Source: Chitinispirillaceae bacterium
Lineage (GTDB): Bacteria; Fibrobacterota; Chitinivibrionia; Chitinivibrionales; Chitinispirillaceae
Length of the DNA stretch: 5,413 bases
Reading direction: 5' to 3'
NCBI GenBank assembly: GCA_016926315.1
Contig: JAFGOU010000447.1
Coordinates: 1-5,413, forward strand
Part shown: positions 1 through 5,413 of the stretch, one piece after another
How positions within the stretch are numbered: position 1 is the stretch's first letter
Layout: the number at the start of each line of letters is the position of its first letter
The notes under the pieces: generated by a model
Databases searched by the model: none
Told to the model about the DNA's origin: nothing
Seen by the model: the letters and a program-made list of their open reading frames with translations, nothing else
Program-made: the position numbers and the translations under genes

Positions 1-1870
1 AACTGATGGTCCTCGTGCGCTGTCCCGGTACCGTATCGGCCGGAGCGACACGGTTTTTGTACCAGCGGTATAGAAGCGTGGGTTCGCCGGTGGCGGTCAC
101 GTTCATGCTCCAGGCAGCTCCTTCGAGCACCATGGTATCTTTCGGCTGACCGGCGGCGGCAATAACCGGCACGCCGCTTGTCACCGAAAGCCCCACCGTG
201 TCGGAGAGCCTTGTTCCCGCTGCGTTGCGTACCGCGCAAAAGTACCTGCCGCTGTCGGCAAAACGCACCGACGCAAAGGTGAGACGGGCCGCGGTGCCGC
301 CCGTTACCGCGACCGCGTTGCCACCGCTGATCCGATACCACGCGTACGAGGTCGCACCGGTTGCCGCAAGGCGCAGCCATGCCGGGGTCGTTGCCACGGC
401 CGTGGTATCGACTGGCTGGACCGTAATCACCGGCGGTGTCGGGACTGCGGTCACGGTCACCTTTACCGGTACGGACTGGACGCTGCCGTCCGCGTTGGTG
501 ACCCTGCAGTGGTAGGTGCCGGAGTCCGATGCCTGCATGCTCTCCAGGGTAAACGATGCGGCGGTCCTGCCCGCAAGCGTCGTGCCGTTTTTATACCACG
601 CGTATTGGACCGCAATGGCGGAGGAGACCGTCACGCTGAAGGCCAGGGAAACTCCCTGGGTGATGACCGTATCCCGTGCCGGCTGCTGCGCCAGAATGCT
701 CGGCAGCCGCAGCGACTGGAAGGTAAGACAGTTGGCGCCGGGTTTCTGCGTTTCGTAGGAGGCTTTGATCCATGCGGCCGACCTCGTATTCCGGATGATC
801 GAGGCTTCGTCGATCATTCCGTAGAAATAGGTATTCTCAAAGTAACTTTTCGCGATCTGCACCTCTGCAGCGGTCGAGGGAAGAACCGCGGGAATGGACG
901 CACGGTACATGAGCGGCTGTTCCGCGCCGTTGAAATAGAACCGCAGCCGGGTCGAATCGTTCGCCTGGGTGCCGTCAAACACCATGACACACTGTACCCA
1001 CGCCCCGGTGGGAAAAATGTTGGTGCTCGTGGCGCCGTCCTGCGACGATCCGCTCCCGTTATTGCGCGCCGCGATGAGGAAATCGTCGGACCCGTTGTAC
1101 CCGCCGCCATTCTGGATGATATACCAGCCGTTGGCATTGCTTTCACTTTTGCTGATGATGTTCGCCCAGTCGCGGAGCTGTGTCGCCTTGATCCAGACCG
1201 AGACGGTCAGCCGGTTCGCGCCGTCGATGGCGTCCATGTCGCCGAAGGTGACAAAATCGGAAAAGCCGTTGAAGGCGAGCGCCCTGCCGGCCACTCCGGG
1301 AACGGAACTGGCCGCGTTCATGGTCCCCCGCGGTCTCCCGTGGTGGGCGTTTTTCGACGCATTTACCAGACCGGCGACCGCGGTATCAGGTGTTTCACCC
1401 AGGTGCCATACGCCCGCGTAACCGCTTGACGAATCAAATACCGCGGCGCCGCTGCCGGTGGTTGCCACACCGGTCTTGCCGAAATACATCTGGAAATACT
1501 GCGTCGAGTTGTTGCCATGGAGCGTATCGAGTCTGACCCATATCTCGGCCGTGTCGTTGTTGTTCGTCCCGTCCAGCCATCGTTCTATCTGGTAGGGAAG
1601 CGGCGTGCCGTTGGCTTTTGCGAACCGGATGTCGGCGCCCAGGGGAAGGGTCCTGGCGAAACCGGTGAAATTGCCGGGGTGGAGCCGCACGAGGATGGGG
1701 ATGTTGGTCACGGTTGTCGGTACATTCGCTCCGGTAGCCGAGGTGTTGATCAGTATCCGTTGAACGTCGGTCCAGGTGGCAAAGTCCTCCTGGGCAGAGG
1801 CGGAGGAAAGCAGTACGCCCGCCGCCATTGCGGTTACCGCTGTTCTTCGACAGATACGACGATACCTCAT
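1..1870 (-). CDS. Secreted DUF2341 / LamG-fold / Ig-like repeat surface protein (3' end beyond window)
   Basis: This frame is open from an ATG at 1870 to the left edge, giving 623 visible residues and no stop, so the C-terminus is missing. Residues 1-26 look like a signal peptide: an Arg-rich start, a hydrophobic AVTAMAAGVLL core and an ASA|QE cleavage site. Residues 35-135 match the DUF2341 pattern (NIPILVRL, ADIRFAKANG, YQIERW, AEIWVRLDTL, QMYFGK). Residues 145-375 form a LamG/concanavalin-like jelly roll (GVWHLGE, ALAFNG, LTVSVWIKA, MVFDGT, FYFNG, GMIDEASI). Ig-like repeats follow at about 390-473 and 479-564, each with a WY core and a DSGxYxC motif, and a third starts near 567 and is cut at the edge. 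No catalytic motif is visible. I infer a cell-surface or extracellular glycan-binding or adhesive protein. The start is fixed by a strong AGGAGGA site. It lies 170 bases downstream of the GH53 gene and may have its own promoter. The architecture is secure; the ligand is unknown. Confidence 0.88.
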   Translation of the reverse strand, partial: MRYRRICRRTAVTAMAAGVLLSSASAQEDFATWTDVQRILINTSATGANVPTTVTNIPILVRLHPGNFTGFARTLPLGADIRFAKANGTPLPYQIERWLDGTNNNDTAEIWVRLDTLHGNNSTQYFQMYFGKTGVATTGSGAAVFDSSSGYAGVWHLGETPDTAVAGLVNASKNAHHGRPRGTMNAASSVPGVAGRALAFNGFSDFVTFGDMDAIDGANRLTVSVWIKATQLRDWANIISKSESNANGWYIIQNGGGYNGSDDFLIAARNNGSGSSQDGATSTNIFPTGAWVQCVMVFDGTQANDSTRLRFYFNGAEQPLMYRASIPAVLPSTAAEVQIAKSYFENTYFYGMIDEASIIRNTRSAAWIKASYETQKPGANCLTFQSLRLPSILAQQPARDTVITQGVSLAFSVTVSSAIAVQYAWYKNGTTLAGRTAASFTLESMQASDSGTYHCRVTNADGSVQSVPVKVTVTAVPTPPVITVQPVDTTAVATTPAWLRLAATGATSYAWYRISGGNAVAVTGGTAARLTFASVRFADSGRYFCAVRNAAGTRLSDTVGLSVTSGVPVIAAAGQPKDTMVLEGAAWSMNVTATGEPTLLYRWYKNRVAPADTVPGQRTRTIS

Positions 1871-1877
1871 ATCGTTT

Positions 1878-1884
1878 TCCTCCT
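1878..1884 (-). promoter_or_regulatory. Strong ribosome binding site for the DUF2341/LamG gene
   Basis: On the minus strand AGGAGGA sits 7 bases before the ATG at 1870, a near-ideal Shine-Dalgarno match and spacing. It decides the start over the in-frame internal ATG at residue 15, which would remove the basic end of the signal peptide. The rest of the gap (1885-2040) has an AT-rich patch at 2013-2029 that could hold a -10 element, but I see no convincing -35 partner, riboswitch or strong terminator. Confidence 0.75.
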
Positions 1885-2040
1885 GCCGCCCCGGAGATTC
1901 GGCGCTCTGTTTTTTCGGATACCTACCAACCCATACTAGCCCAGCATGGCCGGATAACGCCTCGTAGGGGTAAGTAACTTTAGTGGTTGAAACATAGAGG
2001 AAGGTGCGACCTATTTATCCTATATAATAGCGGCAACCGG

Positions 2041-3387
2041 TTACTCTCCTAGTACCGGAACAATGCCGGAATACGCCGGGCGGTTAGGCTGTGCAATTGA
2101 AATAATGCGAAATTCCTTTGCCTTCAACAACATGGGCGTTCCGATCCTGACTTCGTGCTCGCCGGTTTCAACGTTCATTCCGCAAGACCAGGCCAATCGA
2201 CCGGAAAGCGAATAGAGCGCGATTTTCACAGGCCCCGGTACCGAGGTCGCAAACCGCAGTACGCCCTGATTGTTCAACAGGACCATGCTTGGTGCGCAAA
2301 AACCGGAGGGCATTGGCGTGATTTTCACGATATCGTCGTTTCCGTAATCGCGGGACATCTGCGGGTAGAGGTCGATCCTGGCGTTGGTCACGCGTACGCT
2401 GCCCTGCCGGTCGAACAAGGTTTCGCGCCAGTCAGTCGGCTCCCAGACAAAAGTCCCGATACCGCGGTTGCCGGGCAAGCCGAACACGATGTCATTGACG
2501 CGACGGTGGTTGTCCGCATATTCCGCCACCGCGATCCCCATGGACGGGTGGTTTCGGGCGACTTCGTTCAGCAGGCGGCTCAGCGTATCGGGCGTCCCGT
2601 GCCACTCCGAATAGTAGGAGAGCCCGAACACGTTGATCCGGGTAACGCCGGCCCTGATCAGGCTGCTCAGCCAGCCGGACGGCGATCGTTCGGCAATGGA
2701 GTGGATGCAAATCAGGACGCTGGTATCGACCTCTCTGACCCCGTCGATTCCCGCATTGACCAGCGCGGCGAATTGCGCCATGTTGCTGTTCCTGCCGTCG
2801 GGCCAGATCATGCCACCCACGATTTCGTTGCCCACCTGGACCATGTCGGGCAGGGTGCCCTGGTTCTTGAGTTCGGTGAGAACATGCCGCGTATGGTTTC
2901 TGACCGAATCGGTCAACTGGCTGAAGCTTGCATTGGCCCAGGCGTGGGGCTTGTACTGTTTGCCCGGGTCCGCCCAGTTGTCGCTGTAATGGAAGTCAAG
3001 AAGAAATTTCATCCCGGCCGTCTTGATGCGCAGGGCCATGGCCTTGGTCGGCGCCAGGCCGCAGTACCCCTGCGGCGAGTATCCGCTGTATACCGCCCCG
3101 GTGGTTTCCACGCTGCCGCCATTGGGCGCGGCAGGGTTGTGGAAAATCCGCAGCCTGATGTAATTAAACCGGTGGTCTTTCAGGATCGTGAAGAGGTCCT
3201 TCTGCTCGCCGTTGTCGCTGTAGCGTATTCCGGCCGCTTCACGTTCGGGAATCCACGAAATGTCGGCGCCGAGAATAAAGGGTACGGTACGCGGGGTCGT
3301 GGTGACGATCGCGTCCCGGCCGCACGGCAACGATACTGCCAGCAGCAGGCCGCCTATGACAAGAAGAAATTTTCCCGGAGCGTTCAT
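2041..3387 (-). CDS. Secreted GH53 arabinogalactan endo-beta-1,4-galactanase
   Basis: This is a complete 448-residue glycoside hydrolase family 53 enzyme. The family is retaining and cleaves internal beta-1,4-galactosyl bonds in type I arabinogalactan and pectic galactan. An uncleaved signal peptide covers about residues 1-23 (FLLVIGGLLLAVSL), so it is exported. The (beta/alpha)8 barrel starts at LGADISW (about 39) and shows family blocks YIRLRIFHNP, KFLLDFHYSDNWADPGKQ, DMVQVGNEIVGGMIWP, FGLSYYSEWHGT and GTFVWEPTDW. Glu188 (VQVGNE) is the predicted acid/base and Glu289 (AVAEYAD) the predicted nucleophile. Residues about 365-435 form a beta-rich tail (VKIALYSLSGRLAW) like T9SS/FlgD-type C-terminal modules. 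The stretch between the nucleophile and the final WEP block is short for the family. I chose ATG 3387 because AAAGAG lies 9 bases upstream. ATG 3393 is only 3 bases from that site, and TTG 3408 would add an acidic leader. Enzyme class is near certain; exact substrate is inferred. Confidence 0.93.
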   Translation of the reverse strand: MNAPGKFLLVIGGLLLAVSLPCGRDAIVTTTPRTVPFILGADISWIPEREAAGIRYSDNGEQKDLFTILKDHRFNYIRLRIFHNPAAPNGGSVETTGAVYSGYSPQGYCGLAPTKAMALRIKTAGMKFLLDFHYSDNWADPGKQYKPHAWANASFSQLTDSVRNHTRHVLTELKNQGTLPDMVQVGNEIVGGMIWPDGRNSNMAQFAALVNAGIDGVREVDTSVLICIHSIAERSPSGWLSSLIRAGVTRINVFGLSYYSEWHGTPDTLSRLLNEVARNHPSMGIAVAEYADNHRRVNDIVFGLPGNRGIGTFVWEPTDWRETLFDRQGSVRVTNARIDLYPQMSRDYGNDDIVKITPMPSGFCAPSMVLLNNQGVLRFATSVPGPVKIALYSLSGRLAWSCGMNVETGEHEVRIGTPMLLKAKEFRIISIAQPNRPAYSGIVPVLGE

Positions 3388-3396
3388 AGGCATCGA

Positions 3397-3402
3397 CTCT
3401 TT
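3397..3402 (-). promoter_or_regulatory. Weak ribosome binding site for the GH53 gene
   Basis: On the minus strand AAAGAG precedes ATG 3387 by 9 bases, which favours that start over ATG 3393. A stronger GGGGAGG lies at 3423-3429, but its spacing of about 14 bases to TTG 3408 is long for initiation. Start choice among 3387, 3393 and 3408 therefore stays slightly open and does not affect the mature protein. Confidence 0.4.
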
Positions 3403-3494
3403 AATCAACCGGTTTCAGGCGACCTCCCCGCCGCACCTAAAATACCAGTTATCCCATACTGTATAAGAAATTCCCTGGCAACGGAGAATAAAAT

Positions 3495-3512
3495 TGTTTA
3501 CACATGTAAACA
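3495..3512. promoter_or_regulatory. Operator-like inverted repeat TGTTTAC-N4-GTAAACA upstream of GH53
   Basis: Seven-base perfect arms flank a 4-base ACAT spacer, giving an 18-base dyad centred about 116 bases before the GH53 start. It lies in the AT-rich part of the gap between GH53 and the DUF362 relic. The size and symmetry fit a dimeric repressor or activator site, and the arm/spacer layout resembles CRP/FNR-type or LacI-type operators. The bases do not match a consensus I can name. A further half-site copy, GTTTACACA, lies at 3586-3594. A TATACA that could act as a -10 (minus strand, 3460-3465) lies downstream without a good -35, which would suit an activated promoter. The dyad is seen; its function is inference. 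Confidence 0.4.
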
Positions 3513-3585
3513 CAGGATAGTAAGAAAAGATTGTTAATGCGCCGCATCCAATGTTATGCGCGCTCGTTCGACCGCAAACCATCGA

Positions 3586-3594
3586 GTTTACACA
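3586..3594 (+). repeat. Second copy of the GTTTACACA half-site
   Basis: The nine bases GTTTACACA are identical to 3496-3504 inside the inverted repeat and in the same orientation, exactly 90 bases apart. No matching right arm follows this copy. It may be an auxiliary half-site or a chance repeat. Confidence 0.3.
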
Positions 3595-3635
3595 AGATCA
3601 AATCCGCCGGTGGGATATAGACTTGTCTTTGTCGG

Positions 3636-3664
3636 AAAAAACGCCCCTATGACTTTAAACGGCG
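3636..3664 (-). terminator. Weak terminator candidate after the DUF362 relic
   Basis: Read on the minus strand, CGCC (3664-3661) can pair with GGCG (3645-3642), followed at once by six T residues (3641-3636). It begins 17 bases after the TAG at 3681-3683, where a terminator would be expected. The stem is only 4 base pairs with a 15-base loop, so it would be weak, and chance is a real alternative. Confidence 0.22.
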
Positions 3665-3680
3665 GGAAGGAAGATACCAT

Positions 3681-3962
3681 CTACCTCAGGATAAACGGCC
3701 GCGTCGCCACCCGGCCCCCACCGGTGACTTTCGCATTATAGCAACCCCTCCCGACCTTATGGCCGGCCCGATCGCGCTGGTCCCAGGTAAAAATGTTCAT
3801 GGCGCCCGAGACCGCAAGCGGCGTTTCGAACATCTTTGCGCCGCTCAGATTGATCTTGATCGCGATCTTCGACTGCAGGCTCAGGGTCTCTGGAAAAACC
3901 GCTTTCCACGCGGCGCCGACCGAAGACTCACCGGTAAGCAGCTTGATACCGTCGTCGACCAT
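3681..3962 (-). pseudogene. DUF362-family relic: internal deletion joining the family start to a FlgD-like tail
   Basis: From ATG 3962 the frame encodes 93 residues. The first half (VDDGIKLLTGESSVGAAWKA, then SKIAIKIN at about 31-38) resembles the start of DUF362-type proteins, where the first strand leads into the conserved domain. Instead of that domain, the frame passes directly to LSGAKMFETPLAV and then to a tail ending TWDQRDRAGHKVGRGCYNAKV...FILR, typical of FlgD-like/T9SS C-terminal modules. A full protein should be several hundred residues. The same frame stays open upstream to a TAG at 4092-4094, and family-like sequence (TTPDETVIRK) continues above the ATG, but no ATG, GTG or TTG start and no signal peptide is found there. 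I read this as a gene that lost its 5' end and its middle. An expressed small chimera is possible but less likely. The family call is from memory of the pattern. Confidence 0.6.
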
Positions 3963-4119
3963 CTTCCTGATGACCGTCTCATCGGGCGTGGTGCCTGATG
4001 CCTCCTTTTTGCGGATTTTTCCGGTTTTTCCGATCGGGCAGGCCTCTGGCAGCCGCCATTTCCGTTTCGCTTCCAGACGGAAGGCACCCGGCTACCCGCT
4101 GTCGAAGATCGATATCCCC

Positions 4120-5413
4120 CTATCGGACCGGCGCTATTTTTACAATGTGCACACCCGGAGCACATCCGAAATCGCCTACCGGATCGACCGATCGCCGATG
4201 CTGAATCTGCGCGGTCTTTACCAGCTTCCCGTTCAGGTCAAACAGGCGGACGGTCAGCCGCTTGCCTGCAAATTCCGCGGGCAGCGTAATCACGCCCGCA
4301 GCGGTAACCAGCATCGATCCCTGTCTTCCGGAGTTCTCCCGCGAGGCAAGGTCCGGCGCAACCGCAACCGCGTCGATATTGACCAGCCGGGCAACGAACC
4401 CGCCGTTCGAGCGCATCGAAATGGTGATCGATTCGGTCGATACCACGGTGTCGAGCAGTTCGCCGAAGGTGGTATTCGAAGTGCCGTCGGCGATGCGCAG
4501 CATCTGATAGCGCACGCCGGGAACAAGAAAGGAGAGCGGCACCGTCACGCTCTGCGTTGAACCTTGGCCGTTGATCCCGCCGACATACCAGTGCCGGCCT
4601 TTCTGCCTGGCAAGCACCAGATAGGTTCCGGGCGCGCCCAGAAGGTGGCGGGTATTGTCCCATGCCACCGGGACACCCGAAAGAAAATTCCTGACATTCG
4701 CCGGCGTTGCGTTGTAGGCGCTCACCCGGTCGGCGAAATGCTGGATGCCCGATTCGAACACCACGGAGAGCGCGAGTTCGTGGCCGTAGGTGGTCGCATG
4801 GGCGTTCGCCATGTTGGTGAACGTCACCGGGGTATAATCCATGGAGGCAACGGCATTGCGGGTAAAGGGCAGAATGGTATTACGCGCAGGTTGACGGGCC
4901 GGATAACCGCCGTCGTATTTGTAATACTCCGCTCCCCGTACCGATTCCATGCTCATCAGGTTCGGCCAGGTGCGCTGCCAGCCGCGTGGTACGGTGCAGC
5001 CGTGAAAATTGACCGCAAGTTTATACTGAGCCGCGTCGCGCAGGATGTCGATATAATACTTCATGATCCACTGCTTGTCGGCGTGAAAAAAATCGACCTT
5101 GATACCCTTGACGCCCGCGGTGCTGATCGTGTTCATTTCAGTGCGCCGCGTGGTCTGGCTGCTCATGCGGTCGCGCGGGGCCATGTTGACCGTGCTGTTG
5201 GTACCGCCGCTGTTATACCAAAACAGCAGCGAAACGTTCTTTCCGGCCGCGTAGGTCACGAGGTTCTGCCAGGTGCCGCCGCCGGCCGCGGTCATCTGGT
5301 TCCAGCCGACATCGACCAGGCTATACTCCCACCCCATTTGCTGGGCGAGATCGATAAACGGCGTCACGTTGTTGTATCGTGTCACGTCCTCGTTGGACCA
5401 CCATGACCACGAC
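4120..5413 (-). CDS. Glycoside hydrolase family 97 enzyme, retaining-type, probable alpha-galactosidase (5' end beyond window)
   Basis: The frame enters open at the right edge and ends at TAG 4120-4122, giving 430 visible residues. It covers the C-terminal part of the catalytic (beta/alpha)8 barrel and the following domains; the N-terminal beta-sandwich and any signal peptide are outside. Numbered from the first visible residue, GH97 blocks are SWSWWS (1-6), EYSLVDVGW (29-37), GIKVDFF (103-109), NFHGCTVPRGWQRTWPN (135-151), MESVRGAEYY (155-164), SMDYTPVTF (190-198), GHELALSVVFESG (210-222) and HFAD (225-228). Asp107 in KVDFF is the expected nucleophile of the retaining branch. HG at 137-138 replaces the His-Glu of inverting SusB-type enzymes, so a retaining mechanism is predicted. 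Characterised retaining members are mainly alpha-galactosidases. A beta-sandwich follows (about 255-345), then a tail with LFDLNGKLVKT and PGVHIVKI (about 377-430), like a T9SS sorting module. The internal GTG at 5385 is not the real start. Family is certain; substrate is inferred. Confidence 0.92.
   Translation of the reverse strand, partial: SWSWWSNEDVTRYNNVTPFIDLAQQMGWEYSLVDVGWNQMTAAGGGTWQNLVTYAAGKNVSLLFWYNSGGTNSTVNMAPRDRMSSQTTRRTEMNTISTAGVKGIKVDFFHADKQWIMKYYIDILRDAAQYKLAVNFHGCTVPRGWQRTWPNLMSMESVRGAEYYKYDGGYPARQPARNTILPFTRNAVASMDYTPVTFTNMANAHATTYGHELALSVVFESGIQHFADRVSAYNATPANVRNFLSGVPVAWDNTRHLLGAPGTYLVLARQKGRHWYVGGINGQGSTQSVTVPLSFLVPGVRYQMLRIADGTSNTTFGELLDTVVSTESITISMRSNGGFVARLVNIDAVAVAPDLASRENSGRQGSMLVTAAGVITLPAEFAGKRLTVRLFDLNGKLVKTAQIQHRRSVDPVGDFGCAPGVHIVKIAPVR

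Noticed and set aside
509..1429. Plus-strand open frame of 306 codons
   Set aside because: It is antisense to the DUF2341/LamG coding region, which has clear domain signatures; the product is Arg/Gly-rich without any known domain.
1842..1870. Twin-arginine (Tat) signal in the DUF2341 protein
   Set aside because: There are Arg pairs before the hydrophobic core, but the rest of the Tat consensus is missing, so an ordinary Sec signal is the simpler reading.
2023..2028. Perfect TATAAT on the plus strand
   Set aside because: No -35-like sequence is found 16-18 bases upstream, and it would drive transcription antisense into the GH53 3' end; it is likely part of an AT-rich gap.
1885..2040. Possible riboswitch or structured leader before the DUF2341 gene
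   Set aside because: I compared it by eye with cyclic-di-GMP and other common leader motifs and found no conserved core; only short, weak inverted repeats are present.
3301..3330. Lipoprotein signal in GH53 (SLPC)
   Set aside because: The residues before the cysteine do not fit a lipobox: Pro at -1 and Ser at -3 are both unsuitable.
2155..3537. Long plus-strand open frame of 460 codons opposite GH53
   Set aside because: It lies antisense to a well-supported GH53 gene, its product is rich in Arg, Gly, Val and His with no recognisable motif, and such frames are common opposite GC-rich genes.
3556..3741. Plus-strand 61-codon frame in the gap upstream of GH53
   Set aside because: It has no good ribosome binding site, no recognisable motif, and its end overlaps the tail of the DUF362 relic.
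3793..4560. Plus-strand open frame of 255 codons spanning the DUF362 relic and the GH97 3' end
   Set aside because: It overlaps two minus-strand coding regions with recognisable features, and its product resembles no family I know and is of biased composition.
4564..5406. Plus-strand open frame of 280 codons
   Set aside because: It is antisense to the conserved GH97 barrel and shows no motif of its own.

Overview
The window reads as a stretch of a carbohydrate-degrading locus from a Gram-negative bacterium. All supportable genes lie on the minus strand, so transcription runs from high to low coordinates. Several secreted-enzyme-type products end in a small beta-rich module of the kind used as type IX secretion (Por/T9SS) or FlgD-like tails. 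A DUF362 relic and a DUF2341/LamG/Ig-like surface protein sit beside them. Together these point to the FCB group, most likely Fibrobacterota or Chitinispirillia-like relatives. That placement is inferred from gene style only; no rRNA or other marker is present.

Layout in transcription order: (1) 5413-4120, the C-terminal 430 residues of a glycoside hydrolase family 97 enzyme, cut by the window edge. It has the sequence hallmarks of the retaining (alpha-galactosidase-like) branch and a C-terminal tail module. (2) 3962-3681, a short relic of a DUF362-family protein: the start of the family region is fused in frame to a FlgD-like tail, and the rest is missing. (3) 3680-3409, a 272-base gap with a weak terminator candidate and an 18-base inverted repeat whose half-site recurs exactly 90 bases away. 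(4) 3387-2041, a complete secreted GH53 endo-beta-1,4-galactanase with both catalytic glutamates. (5) 2040-1871, a 170-base gap with a strong ribosome binding site at its end. (6) 1870-1, a secreted surface protein with DUF2341, a LamG-type lectin fold and at least three Ig-like repeats, running off the left edge.

Together the genes suggest attack on galactose-rich plant polymers. GH53 cuts beta-1,4-galactan side chains of pectin (rhamnogalacturonan I) or type I arabinogalactan. The GH97 enzyme would remove terminal alpha-linked galactose or a similar sugar. The LamG/Ig protein would bind glycans or other surfaces outside the cell. The gaps between genes (157, 272 and 170 bases) are too large to assume a single tight operon. 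I see no RNA gene, CRISPR array, insertion sequence or clearly novel system. The most unusual points are the DUF362 deletion relic, the paired GTTTACACA elements upstream of the galactanase, and the compact GH53 C-terminal half.
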